From assembly GCA_029204225.1 (NCBI GenBank), contig CM055092.1, positions 100,746,200-100,810,199 of the forward strand: a stretch of 64,000 nucleotides of DNA, given 5' to 3'. The notes below the pieces were generated by a model. That model did no database searches. It was not told where the DNA came from and was given only the letters and a program-made list of their open reading frames with translations. The stretch comes from Diphasiastrum complanatum. Taxonomy: Eukaryota > Streptophyta > Lycopodiopsida > Lycopodiales > Lycopodiaceae. The translations under genes and the position numbers were made by a program. Positions 46,430-57,573 of the stretch are shown here, in pieces (the first letter of the stretch is position 1; each line of letters starts with the position of its first letter).

Positions 46430-47750
46430 GCAATTGAGTCTGGTCTAATGGTAGACAAGCTACATGGAACAAATTACCATCTATGGAAATTCAAGATGAA
46501 AGAAGTACTAATGGCCAAAAAAACTCAAAGAATTAGTTTCAGGTCTCGAACTAATTCCCATTGTCGATGAGCAAACCATTTCCAAATGGAAGCTTGGGGA
46601 TGGTAAGGCTTTTGCCTTAATCACTCTCAGTATTTCAAACACACAGATTGGCCATATTGGACAAGCCCAAACTTCGAAAGAGGCTTGGGACATTTTGAGC
46701 ACACTCTAAGAAGTGAGAGATGTCACTTCAAAACTGCATCTCAGAAATAAATTCTTTTTACTCAGCATGTCAGAAAGTGATTCTATTCATAATCACATAA
46801 ATTAATTCAAGACTCTATTAGAGCAGATGGCGGTAATAGGTTCAGTGATTGAAGATTCAGATGTTGTCATGACCTTATTGTCTAGCTTGCCATCCTCCTA
46901 TGAAAATTGGGTGATGATGATTTCGACTCACTCATAAATGACTTTGTCCATAGTTGTAACTATGTTACTGTAGGAGGAGATTCAAAGGAATGGTGCATCC
47001 TTGTCCTCCATTGAAGACTCATAGGCTCTATACACCAAGAAGGACTCAACAAATCAACAGAAGAAAAAGAATAAGACAAATCAATTCGATCCAAATAAGC
47101 AAAAGTAGAGTCAAAACTAGAATCAGCAACCTACTCAAAACAAGAAAATGATGCTCTAAAAATACTACAAAAGGACAAACCACGAGATCTGGGACTTTCA
47201 AATACTAAAGTTCAACAATAATAACAAGAAACAATTGGATCAACAGGCCAATGCAACTATCGACTCGAAGCATAATGTCGAAGATGATGATGAGTATAAT
47301 GCCTTCATGGTGAACCATCGCCATGTTGAACAACTTGAGGATGGTTCCTCGATTCTGGAGTGATAGAACACATGACAAGCATCAAGAATACTTCATTGAC
47401 TATTTAGCCTACATCACCAAGAAATTCGTTCACCTTCGAGACAACAATTCACACATGATCGAAGGTGAAGATACTATTAGACTGAGTTTTGAGCATGGGC
47501 AATCGAAGCTCATACAAAAAAGTTTTGGATATCCTAAATTTGATGACAAATTTATTGTCGGTCAGCAGAATGACTGATTTAGGACATAAGGTAGAGTTCG
47601 AATCAGATTCATGCAAGATTCTTGATAAATGTAAGAGAGTTTTTGAAACATGAAAGGATATCTCTCTAGGCTTACTCATTGTTACTCTACGATTGAATGT
47701 GTTTTAAGCAGTTCATTTTTTATGAATAAAGAATTAATTTGGCATTATAG
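46430..47750 (+). pseudogene. copia Gag (UBN2) and protease region
   Basis: Plus-strand pieces: VDKLHGTNYHLWKFKMKEVLM, then frame-shifted ISKWKLGDGKAFALITLSIS, EAWDILSTL, LRNKFFLLSMSESDSI, LLSSLPSSYENW (UBN2 Gag). The Lys/Asn/Gln-rich region follows, then DSGVIEHMTS (protease; the usual DSGAT active site reads DSGVI), NLLSVSRMTDLGHKVEF, and LIWHYRLAPQH, the start of the pre-integrase domain. About ten stops. Confidence 0.75.
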
Positions 47751-48200
47751 ACTGGCACCTCAACATCTGTCGACAAACTCATTGAAGACACTCGAATTGA
47801 GAGTTGTCGACTCTACTAGAATCGACAATTGCCTATTGTAGAAGTTGTTATCAAATCCACTATCAACTATCGATTTGACTATTGACTGTCGATTCGAACA
47901 TCTATTTTCACAACCCTATGATTTCTGCAGAATCTCCAACAGAACAGATTTTGTCCATTAGTGACTGCTAACAACATGTAGTGCCTTAATCCAAGTTGTA
48001 AATCTTATATTAAGCATTCTTGCAATTGTATTGCTACCACGTATAAATATTCAATAGCACATCAGTATAAAGGTTAATCGATCAGACATTCAATTAGAGC
48101 ACAACTATTTGATTTTTCTCTCTATATCCAAATTATTGTTTCAAAAAGATAGTGCATCTGAATGCACTCAAACTGTACACACACATTTCTCAAAATCCGA
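47751..48200 (+). repeat. copia 3' LTR, 5'-truncated
   Basis: Matches the 5' LTR from the TCGA-rich repeats (47770-47945, ending CAGAATCTCCAACAGAACA) and the 'CACGTATAAATATTCAATAG' unit (48045-48190). It joins the broken integrase start at about 47750 and fades after 48195. Confidence 0.6.
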
Positions 48201-48454
48201 ATTTCTTAAGAGAGTGAGAGCAATTTAAGAAGTAGAGATATAATTTAATCTGTAATCAACATAGTAGGATCACATCATATAACGCGACACTACTGTGAAC
48301 CATTTTCAGACATAGAGTGGCAGATTAGCCACGACCTAGGAAGTATATGTTGACGTCATGCCATTAGATCAGATCTCTGTACTTCTGGGTACTTGCATGA
48401 TCTCAGCTGGTACTCTTTGGAGCGTGAGGGCAAAACAGGTTTCATTTTGCTCGT

Positions 48455-48658
48455 ATGCCTTTCTCTCGTACTAGACTGCAAAGGAATCTCGTTCCCGAAT
48501 CTTTCGTGTTCGCGAATCGTTCGTCTTTGTCTCCGTTGACTTTCGTGTTCGCAAACCATTCGTCTTCATCTAATTTGACTTTCGTGTTCGCGAAACTCTT
48601 CGTGTTTCGTGTCTCCAGATTTCGAGTTTGCGAACATCTTTGTCAGGTTGAGGGCTGA
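48455..48658 (+). repeat. 42-bp in-frame minisatellite with TTCGCGAA motifs
   Basis: About three units of 42 bp beginning CTTTCGTGTTCGC. Translated they read SFVFANRSSLSPL, TFVFANHSSSSNL, TFVFAKLFVF. The core TTCGCGAA is palindromic. The open frame is probably incidental. The surrounding 48200-48690 shows no gene. Confidence 0.6.
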
Positions 48659-48697
48659 AAACTAACAAGGCTTTGTAGTTAGAAACATTTCGTTTCT

Positions 48698-49051
48698 TCA
48701 CCTTTCTAATTCATTCAAAACCTCTTGACTACAAGGTCTACTAGCAGGTATATGGTTTAGTCCCTTGTTAACTTCGTTTCTTATTGACTCTATTTTGATG
48801 ATGTCAGTGTTGGGAGACACTACATGACACAATTTATTATGAATAAATGGGATAAACCTGTGATCTTTGTTACAAATGCAGTCACTATCGTCATTTAGTT
48901 TGAAGTTGCAAAATACTTCTTTGGGTTTATATAGGAATTTCAGTATATTGTGGGTAAAACACCACCCAAACATAATGTTATCCCAAATATCCTCCTCAAT
49001 ATTCTGAGTGGGCTTCTTTCCTTGCCTAACGTAAATCCAAGATCTAGTCAA
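48698..49051 (-). pseudogene. RT-like N-terminal fragment, possibly Penelope-like
   Basis: A 117-residue open frame: GWCFTHNILKFLYKPKEVFCNF, DSDCICNKDHRFIPF, HNKLCHVVSPNTDII, LNHIPASRPCSQEVL. A Cys-x-Cys then His-Val 'C-x-C...H-V-V-x-x-D/N-x-x-I' arrangement followed by a short basic segment resembles the region before the RT core in some Penelope-like retroelements. No RT catalytic motif is present here. Assignment is tentative. Confidence 0.3.
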
Positions 49052-49059
49052 TCTAGCAT

Positions 49060-49772
49060 CAAAGAGACGAAGTTAGTTGTCACGCGTAGGTTCGTTCCCA
49101 TGAGAGCGATAGTTTAGTTCAGATTTCAACATGAATGGAAGATTCACATCTATCTCTACATCCATTAACCCTACTCTTTAACACTACACATCCCTTAACA
49201 CTTACAATCCCTTAACACTACACATCCACAACAGAGATAGCTTACTGTTTCTCTCTCCCCCTTTCTCTCTCATTAAAAGTATAATAACATACAATCCCAA
49301 TAACACTCAGATCCAACAATTAGCAAAATCCAAATAAGCATGAGAGATGGAGGAAAAGTGATAGAGAGCAAGGACATTCATCAATCCATTTATGAAGAGA
49401 ACCAATCTGCTTTATTGAAATGAGAATATGAACATGAGGAGCAACTCGAGTTAGTCCCTTCTTATAGTAGAGAGGAGGACCCTGGCCTCTGAATCCTATT
49501 GGTCCGGTCTTGCCTCTCTTTTTATTCAGATTCAAAAAAGTGTGGGAACCATCAAAATTGGAGGGAAACCCAACTTTATTCACTAACTTGACATTTAGGC
49601 CCTACAACATTAAAAGTCCCGCAAAAAGGCCTAAAGTCCTTTTATTAACTTTTAACTAATCAATCAAATAACTGTGTGATCATCGGGTTGGACTTACACA
49701 CGCAGGGTGCCAAATCCCTCTTACTCATTAGCTAGGGTTAGGGTTGCCTTGAGATCCTCAAACCCTCCAACA
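49060..49772 (-). repeat. probable LTR starting TGTTGGAGGG
   Basis: On the minus strand a purine-rich GGTGAGGGATAC is followed by TGTTGGAGGGTTTGAGG (LTR start, 49772). The other end was not found. The body (about 49320-49770) has no recognised protein. It marks the 3' side of the coiled-coil ORF at 49836-52118. Confidence 0.45.
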
Positions 49773-49835
49773 GTATCCCTCACCAAAACTGGTGGCGGTC
49801 CCAAGACACCTGCAATATGCAGTTATTGGGGACTT

Positions 49836-52118
49836 TTATTGGCTTCGCGCCGAATCTTGATTAAATGATGCTGTACCTTCTCCATAAAATCGAGGAGTGC
49901 CGACAATCCACTTGGAGGTTGTCCATGATGTGAAGCGTGATTCCCTGGAGCCTCCCATCATTGCCGCACGAAAATATAAACGAACAACCGACAGCTGATC
50001 TTTGATTTGCTCTGAGGCCATCGGCTTATTTGGATCGAATGCCAGAGGAGGGAGGCAATCATCCCATCTGGTTGCCACTAGCGCCAACAGAGTTAGATCT
50101 TTAGCAAACATTGTCGATTGTTGCACCATTGGATCTGGAGAGTGAACATACTCTCGTTGCTAGGCTTGTAAGGCGCGGTGGAAATCCACTGAGATGGTCC
50201 AACTGTAAGGCTGATGGATGATTGGCCAATTGGGCGTATGGATGGTGATCTTGTCCATAGCCAATCCCAAATCTTTCCATTTATTTCTTCGCGACATTGG
50301 CACGAAATAGGGATCTACCCACAATTGGCGAGGGCTGGCGACGTAACTCCTAATTGATTCCGGAGTTTTTTCAAAAACCGTGATTCTCCATGCTAGCTGC
50401 TCTCCCAATGCAGGTATTTTGTCCAACTCTTTTTCGGCCTCGATCTCAGAGGTCTTAAACTTCAGAACCCATCCACCACGCGAGGACTCGTGCAAATGTT
50501 GCTTTAAGAAAGTATGGATTTGGTCCTCAACATTGATAAGCCTTATGAATAGAGGTGTTGTCCTTGATGAAGATGGACCCGCTTGTACTGCCGGTATAGT
50601 TGGCGGTTGGTCTGCTATATCTAGAGCTCCCCCCTGGTCCATGCTCGAATCAACCCCTGTATCCATTGGTACGGCTTCTTGGCGCGAAGGGGAGAATTGC
50701 AGCATGACCGGTATGGGGATTTGTGGTCCGGCTTCCAACACTCGAGCGGCTGCCTTTTCATAGGCGATGATGGTCTCTTTAGCCTTTGCCAACTTGGTTG
50801 GAGCTGCTCCTTTGAACCTGTCAAAGTGGCCTTGAAATCCCTGAAGGGCCACTTTGTATGTCTCCACTTTTTTGAACAAATATGCAATCTTCGTCGGTGT
50901 GACCGGATGATCTGGTATTTGTGTATGAAGATACGCATCACGCTCAAGGGTGATCGCATCCAATTCACCTTGAAGCCGCGTGCGATCTTGTTCAGCCATT
51001 TGTAATTGTCCCTTCAGTAGCTGCACCTGTTGCTTTGCATCTTGCATGGCCTTATCCACCTGATCCTGTGCGGTTGTCAAGGCATTTTGTAGGGAGCTGA
51101 TGTATTCTTCCAAGCAATCAGCTTGTTACCGGGCCAACTTCTTTTCGGCTTCAGCTCTCGATCCAACTGGAAAAGTTTTTGGCTGATCAGAGTATTTTCG
51201 GACGCCAGATCAGAGATTCTCTGCTCCATTTTTTTCTTCTTATCCAGCATCGATTGGATCACTTGCGCAAGGCTTGAAACCAAACCTAGAGCATCCCTAG
51301 AATTGATGGTTGTGGAGGCGGTAGCAGCAAGAGGACCTGATGGAGCTATACTCAGTTGGCGTGGAATAGGTGCCACTACGTCTTCTTCTTCAAAAAGGTC
51401 TTCCTCTTCAAACCCTTCAGGCACTGTGGCGTCGAACTGTTTTGGTGATTTTACAGCTTTGTCGACCCGAAGTGCGGATGGACTATCTTCCGTATGAGAC
51501 TGTTGGCTGACATCTTCAACACCAACAGTAGATTCATGGATATGTCCAAATCCTCTTCCAGGGGATTGGAGTTCAAAGAGCGCAGGGCTCTGGGGCATTT
51601 CAAAAATTTCGGTGGCCCCAAGGGGGCTGGAATCATCGAATATATCCATAAAGAACTGTGTGTTTAGTGAGGTGGCTTCAGTGTGTGGGGGTGAGGCAGC
51701 CTGGGCAGCTATGATGGGAATGGTAGGCCCAATGGTAACAAACTGTCCTTGATTGGAAGCAGAGGCAAGGGAAGCATCAGAGGCTGGAGGAATGGGAAGT
51801 TCAGTGTGAACACCAGCAGGGGGTGGAAGCACAGCTGACGAGGTATGCCTAGTGTGATGTCATGACGCGGAAGGCGAGTCAGGAATAACGATCTCGCTGC
51901 ATGGACGACGACAACTATGAGAACTTGAGGCCTGGTGAGATGACTCAGCCGGTGCTTCTTCGTAGACCGAAAGCACAGAATCCAGGTGGAAGTCATGGAT
52001 TCTATTTTCTAAGTGAGAAGCGGCTAAAAGGGACAATAAAGAGCCGACATCGAACTGCTGCTTAGTATTGGCCTTAATAGCTCGTTTGAGCTCACCAGAA
52101 ACAGTCTTGAACCAATTA
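49836..52118 (-). pseudogene. long coiled-coil ORF just upstream of an LTR
   Basis: About 750 codons on the minus strand in essentially one path: NWFKTVSGELKRAIKAN to SDSPSAS, TGA near 51858, Pro/Ser-rich and acidic part (EEEDLFEEEDVVAPI), heptads (KKKKMEQRISDLASENTLIS), a frameshift and TAA near 51130, a longer coiled coil (EEYISSLQNALTTAQDQVDK to RTRLQGELDAITLERD, about 51115-50930), a linker, a folded-looking part (WVLKFKTSEIEAEKELDKIP, LWVDPYFVPMSRRNKW), TAG at 50160, and a C-terminus ending DSARSQ. No known domain. It lies between a copia fragment and an LTR start, the place of an env-like or extra ORF. Confidence 0.5.
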
Positions 52119-52128
52119 GAAATTTAGC

Positions 52129-53430
52129 TTGGATGATGCACAGATCAAGGAGACTCATGCAAGATCAATCATCAATCTTGATGCTGTTCAAGAAGAGGTG
52201 AGGCCGAGGCTTGAGGAGGAGCAAATTCAAGCTACCACACCCAGAAGATCTACACGAGCAAGATCTGAGCCAAGGAGGCTCACATATGATGAAGAAGGAT
52301 TGCAATTGGAAGGTGAAACTTCCTATCATGCACTTTTTATATCAGATGGAGAGCCTAAGGATGTCCAAGAAGCTTTTCAATCCAAATAGTGGGTTGAAGC
52401 AATGACCCAAGAATTTGAAGCCTTGATGTCAAACATGGGAGCTTGTGGAGCCACCAAACAACATGCTTGTGATTGGATGTAAGTGGGTATTCAAAATCAA
52501 GTATAATCATGATGGATCTATCAATAAGTATAAAGCAAGACTTTGTGCCAAAGGCTATTCACAGATCAAAGGTCTTGACCATGAAGATACCTTTGCACCA
52601 GTTGCAAAGATGGTAACAATTCGAATACTCATCTTTCTTGCATGTTTTCACAAATGGAGTATGTTCCAGCTTGATGTTTCTAATGCATTTCTCAATGGTT
52701 ACCTTGAGGAGGAGATTTATATGGAGCAGCCTCCAGGTTTTGTGAAGGAAGGTGATGAATCAAAAGTTTGTCTTTTGTTCAAAAGTCTGTACGGACTGAA
52801 ACAGGCACCAAGGTCTTGGTATGCAAGGCTCAATTCCTATCTCATATCACTCGGATTTTGTCTAAGTGAATATGACCCTTCTCTGTATTATAAGTTTGTA
52901 GATAACTTTGTAATTATTCTCCTCATCTATGTAGATGATATCATTCTTTGTGAAAACAATGAGAAGTTAGTTGAAGAAACTAAGCATGCACTTGGTACTG
53001 AGTTTAAGATGCAAGACTTAGGAGTTCTTCACTATATTCTAGGCCTTGAAATATATTTTTGAAAAGGTCATGCATTTATAAGCCAAAGTAGATATGCACT
53101 TTCCATGCTCAGGAAATTCCATATGGAGAATTGTAAAGGCATAGATACACCTATGGAGCACACTGTAAAATTTCCTATTAAAGATGATGAAAAATCCTTT
53201 GAGGACATCACTCTTTATAGGAGTCTTATTGGCTTACTTATTTGGTTAACAGTGACTAGGCTTGATCTAAGCTTTTGTGTTCATAAGCTAAGTCAACACA
53301 TGCAGGATCCTAAGTTATATCACTGGAAGTTGGCTAAAAGAGTCTTGAGGTATATATCTTCTACCTTGGATTATGGACTATTCTATGAAGGAGAAGATCT
53401 GACTTTGATTGCTTTTTCAGATTCAGATAA
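52129..53430 (+). pseudogene. copia reverse transcriptase and RNase H start
   Basis: Plus-strand pieces: RRSTRARSEPRRLTYDEEG (linker), then after two frame breaks CKWVFKIKYNHDGSINKYKA, LDVSNAFLNGYLEEEIYMEQP, SLYGLKQAPRSWYARL, LLIYVDDIILCENN (catalytic YVDD intact), MQDLGVLHYILGLEIYF, stop, then RKFHMENCKGIDTPME and LIGLLIWLTVTRLDLSF. It ends at FSDSD, where the T-poor insert begins. RT frame 52445-53062 is 205 residues uninterrupted. Confidence 0.87.
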
Positions 53431-54600
53431 AGTAACACAAGAAAGGAAGACTGTAAAAAAACAATTCACAGTCCCGAAAAAACCAGAGAACTAAAGGTAT
53501 CATAGCATACCCAAACAAATGAAATCTGGAATAAAAAACGAACTCAACACATGTAGCTATCAAGTTAGCCACAGCTACACAATAGAAGAGAAAATACACA
53601 GCACGAACTACCTGCAAAATAAGAACAAACCAGCCACAGAACTTATACTATAGACAGTAAAAAAGTAAGAAAAGAGAGAAAGCCACAAAAGAAAACCAGA
53701 TCAAACCGGAAAAAAGGCCAAACACCACAAAGCGAGAGAAATACAGAAGCAGAAAAAACCAGAAACCATTCCAAAACAAGAGCATTCAAACCAACACACA
53801 ACATAAGAAACAGCCAATAATAAAGACAGAAACAACGTAAGCCAGAAAAAATGTTAAAACAACATTAGCTGAAATTGTTTTGTAGCACAGCTTACCCTAT
53901 TTTGAAGTACAAGGAAATTCATCGGTCAGAAGCAGGAAACGCAGCAAGAGAGGAGCAAACAAACAAAGGCTAGAGGAACAGACCTTAGGCGCAACCCGCA
54001 GCATCAACCACCACCACAAAGAAGGACCAAGAAGCACGAACCAGGGTGCAATACACCCCAACCCAAACGAAGGAGAGTTATATACAGGCAAAACCAACAG
54101 CAGACACCGATCAAAACACCCAAAAAAGTAGCAAACCAGAGAAACAACGCCACAAAAACTCCTCCAAGACCACGCCAAGGCAAACCACCAGAAAGGAACC
54201 ATCCACCAAACAACACCAAGAGACCGCCAATCCATGAGGGAACAGAAACCAGCAGCACGTAGCATAGAGAGGACCCAGAAAAGAGGGCAACGCGTGCCAA
54301 GCAGTTACCACCGAGCCAGAGAGAGGAAAAAGGACAAGGGAAAAAAAGGGGGAAGCCATCGAAAGCATAAGAAAAGTGAAACCAAACCAAGCCCACCAAA
54401 GAATCCGAAGGGAAACAAAACATAACCCACACCAAAAAACTCAATCAGACCGTAACAAACGGAAAGCCAACAAACACACATACAAGGTTCATAATAGAAA
54501 CCAAGGACCAAACAAAAAGACCCTAAATCAACAAAAAAACCTAAAGCAACATAGAAAGCCGATACAAAATATGACAACTAAAAAAAATAAATTAAAAAAG
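53431..54600 (+). other. T-poor, A-rich insert in the copia RNase H
   Basis: About 1.17 kb with extreme strand bias: in lines covering 54061-54480 I count only 3-5 T per 60 bases, with A close to half. It interrupts the copia RNase H after SDSD and ends in an A-rich run (54555-54600). No element type recognised. The open frames on the minus strand follow from the shortage of A on that strand, which removes stop codons. Confidence 0.6.
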
Positions 54601-54879
54601 TAGCATATTTGCAATAAGTATATGAAAAATTAACTTTATTAACAATCCTCTCATGCCAAGGATATCAAAGTTAATACAGATATCATATAGACGATTTGAG
54701 ATACACACTAATGCAATAAACAGAATAACTAATCAACCAGTAGATACAAAATGTCTATGAGTCTCATAAATCTCTATAATCTACTGGAAGTCATCTTATG
54801 AAACGGTTCTGAAAATAAATTCTCACTATAAGTTCAGCCAGACTTTCATTTTTGCCATAGCAAACACAACTATTTTAAC

Positions 54880-55240
54880 ACTTCTCAATTTTCTTCCTAT
54901 TGCCAATCTGGTCACAGTTTTCATTGCAATGGCCCAATAAGACACGATATACATTTGGTGCGTCAGGTAAGTCCATCACTACAAAAGTGATGACAAACTA
55001 CACTCCAGCAATTTTGACAAGTATATCTTCTACCATTCCCTTAGGACGGACTGTCATTTGGCACTATCGTTTAATCAGCTAGCTTAATGGCAAAAGTTGC
55101 AAGTTTTATCTTGGTAAGGCCCCACTTTGCACATAGCTTTGTTGACATCAATTTTAACTCTTGAACCTCCATCTATCACGGCTACTTCTTTGCCAAACTG
55201 TCTATGTTATATGCTTACCAAGTAACGACCTTGTTTTTGT
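54880..55240 (-). pseudogene. Ty3/gypsy (Tat/Athila-like) protease fragment
   Basis: Minus-strand VRPKGMVEDILVKIAGV, stop, FVITFVVMDLPDAPNVYRVLLG matches the retropepsin of gypsy elements ('G-x-V-x-x-V-x-V...F-V-V-L-D-x-P...I-L-G-R'). A preceding VDGGSRVKIDVNKAMC-like part lies up to about 55190. It abuts the copia fragment near 55250-55500. Confidence 0.6.
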
Positions 55241-55548
55241 CAACAACACCTGCTCATAGAAAATTTATCGCTTGAAAATTTGAACACATGTCTGCATAAT
55301 GTGTCTTCCCTGAATCCATTCTTTTTGAAAGTCGATAGGACGTTGTACATTTGAACAACAACCTCATTTTCATTAAAGCAAATATACAGTATAGGCAAAA
55401 TTTGTGATAAAATAACTTTATATGAAATAGAGGTAGGTCTATTAGCATCTTGAAAGATATATTGCATAGAAGCAAAGGGAAGTGACTTTCTAATGATACC
55501 ACGATCATTGTAGAAGTCAGTGAAGCGATTCGAGATGTATTCGCTACC

Positions 55549-56535
55549 TCAATCTGTTCTGATCTGCTTCACCTTGTTGCCTGTACATCTCTCTGCCCAA
55601 TTCACATATTCTATGAATTTATCGAGTGCTTCAGATTTATTCTGAATAAAGTACACTCTGGCAAATTTGCTATAGTCATCAATGAAGGTTATATAGTATT
55701 TTGAACCTCCTACTGAGATCACGGTGAATGGTCCACAGATGTCAAAATGCACTAGCTCCAGAATCTTTGCCGTTCTATAGGAGTCTTTGACGAATGGAGT
55801 GCGCAACATCTTGCCTTTCAAACATGCATCACAGGTGGTCAAACTGGTTGCATTTGAGATGTTGACCCCTGTTATCGCTCCATGATGACTTGCCTGGTAA
55901 AGTGACATTGAGTTCATGTGGCAGAGTCTTCTGTGCCATAGAGTGTCTGGCGAGTCGTCATGAGTTTGATGCACCTGATCTTCAGGTAGGCGTACCTTTA
56001 GATGATATAGGTTTCCTTTCCTTCTGCCTTGAGCGATGAGAGTACTGGTACTGGCGTCAATCACGTTGCATGCTTCGTTAGAAAACATCACACGCATTCC
56101 TACATCTGCTATTCTTGCTACAGAGAGCAAGTCTTGCTGCAGAGTTGGCACGAATAGAACGTCTTCGAATCGTCTGTCCCTGCCGTTGGTGTTGAGCCAT
56201 AGTGAACCAATGTCGTTCACTTGATGTTTAGATCCATCTCCAAGAACTATGAATCTTGAAGGATCTGCACTTCTGAAATCAGACATTATTCGTCTTGATG
56301 TCACGAAGTGTGAGGTGGCTCCTGAATCTAGGATTACCTCATGTGTGTCAGACGTCGATGCTGCATACACATCTTCACAGATGTAGGTGGTCGAACAATT
56401 TCTGTTCGTTCTTTCTTCGCCCATCTTCGAGCTCTCGGGCTCCTCGACGTAGGACGAATTATTGTTGTTCTCCTGTTTGTTCTGTGTTGATTTGTTCCTT
56501 GGGTTCTGGCACTCTGCTAATCTAGATCCATTCAC
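55549..56535 (-). CDS. copia protease, pre-integrase domain and integrase start
   Basis: A 328-residue open frame on the minus strand: basic Asn/Gln-rich Gag tail (residues 1-40), protease VILDSGATSHFVTS (about 66-80) and GSKHQVNDIGSLWL, LFVPTLQQDLLSVARIADVG, pre-integrase zinc region LWHRRLCHMNSMSLYQ to CDACLKGKM, and integrase core start ELVHFDICGPF, YYITFIDDYSKFARVYF, up to VKQIRTD. The frame ends at the second Asp; the integrase is cut near 55500. Motifs in this part are intact. No RT follows. Confidence 0.85.
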   Translation of the reverse strand: MNGSRLAECQNPRNKSTQNKQENNNNSSYVEEPESSKMGEERTNRNCSTTYICEDVYAASTSDTHEVILDSGATSHFVTSRRIMSDFRSADPSRFIVLGDGSKHQVNDIGSLWLNTNGRDRRFEDVLFVPTLQQDLLSVARIADVGMRVMFSNEACNVIDASTSTLIAQGRRKGNLYHLKVRLPEDQVHQTHDDSPDTLWHRRLCHMNSMSLYQASHHGAITGVNISNATSLTTCDACLKGKMLRTPFVKDSYRTAKILELVHFDICGPFTVISVGGSKYYITFIDDYSKFARVYFIQNKSEALDKFIEYVNWAERCTGNKVKQIRTD

Positions 56536-56790
56536 TAGCTATTGTAAATACTTGTATAGACGCATACTCTTCAGAAATACACTTGTTTCTTGACAGTCTA
56601 CAGAAATACAAAGAAATCGATAACAATGTTCTGTCGACTGAGACGACACCGACTATTCGGCCACCCTTCAACTATTCGGCCAACCTCGACTATTCGTCAA
56701 AAATATCGACTCATCCGACGACGACTATTCATCGGACATCCAACATCGACTATTCGACTTCACCAACTGGACATTGTGGGAGAAGATGCT
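56517..56790 (+). repeat. copia LTR fragment with CGACTATTCG array
   Basis: Positions 56517-56610 align with 44938-45030 of the copia LTR at 44.9 kb (ATCTAGATCCATTCA, AAATACTTGTATAG, CGCATACTCT). It then diverges into about five units containing CGACTATTCG or a one-base variant (56650-56760). Orientation is plus, opposite to the copia frame at its left. Confidence 0.55.
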
Positions 56791-57560
56791 CTGATACCAC
56801 TTTTGTGGAAGCAGGCACTGATATCACTCTATGGGCAGAAATAGATATCAGCACTAATACCACTTCTATTGGGAGAAAAACAAATTGTTATAACCAGCAG
56901 GATCGTGGATTACTTGGAGAATGGAGTTACGAGCAGTTCTTTGTGTGTGAAATCAGATTATCAGTGTAGGAGTCATAGACTGTCGTGAAAGAAAGATTGC
57001 AAAAACAATTAGGCGTCTGAGACAGCCATGCAATCCTCTAATACTGATAAGTTGATATTAAGAGAATGTAAAATCAATTTAGGCATCGTAGACAGCCATA
57101 CAATTCTCTGATAATGGTGTTTGTGTAAAAGGGAGTGAGAGTTATCATTCAACAAGAATGCAATGAAGTAGAACAATAGCGAATTTGTATAATGAAAGGT
57201 TGTAAAGACAACAATCAGACCACAATACAATTGTGCTGATAAGCGTGTGATCCTACTTACAAATCCAAGAACAATTGCTCAAGTTCTGAATTCTCTCTCT
57301 CTATATAATCACTAACTCTAAGGAGTCAGCTATTGATAAAAGACGTTCTCCGCTATCTGACCTTACGTATCATAATCTTCTCATCTATCATCTCACCTAT
57401 CTCTGCCCTCGATCAATTACATGTATATATACATATCAGCTGAAGAATCTTGTACTAGCTTAACTTTACAACTACAAGATTGATAACAGTTGTAAAACTG
57501 ATTAGTTCATTGATGGAGCGTGAAGGCTTTCTGGTCTGATAGCGAAAGTCTGTGTATTTT
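56791..57560 (-). repeat. primer site and probable LTR, minus strand
   Basis: On the minus strand TGGTATCAGAGCA (56804-56792) is a perfect initiator tRNA-Met primer site; the LTR would lie at higher coordinates. Two further primer-site-like sequences occur at 56816-56830 and 56852-56868. TATATATACATG near 57420-57432 could be the TATA box. No LTR start was found, so the upper limit is approximate. Confidence 0.4.
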
Positions 57561-57573
57561 TGCATACTGGAAA

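Larger units (their letters stand above)
44905..48200 (+). mobile_element. Ty1/copia element, gag-protease with degenerate LTRs
   Basis: 5' LTR (44905-46253), primer site (46254), gag (46430-47370), protease and the first bases of the integrase zinc domain (to about 47750), then directly 3' LTR sequence (about 47750-48195). Most of pol is missing. Stops are frequent in gag. Confidence 0.72.

Noticed and set aside
53897-54577. Overlapping open frames up to 146 residues on the minus strand
   Set aside because: The strand has very little A, and all stop codons need A, so frames stay open by composition alone. The products are low-complexity hydrophobic sequence without domains.
54820-55082. Pre-integrase-like VIWHYRL on the plus strand at 55060
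   Set aside because: The opposite strand carries a longer and clearer gypsy protease match; the plus-strand phrase is coincidental.
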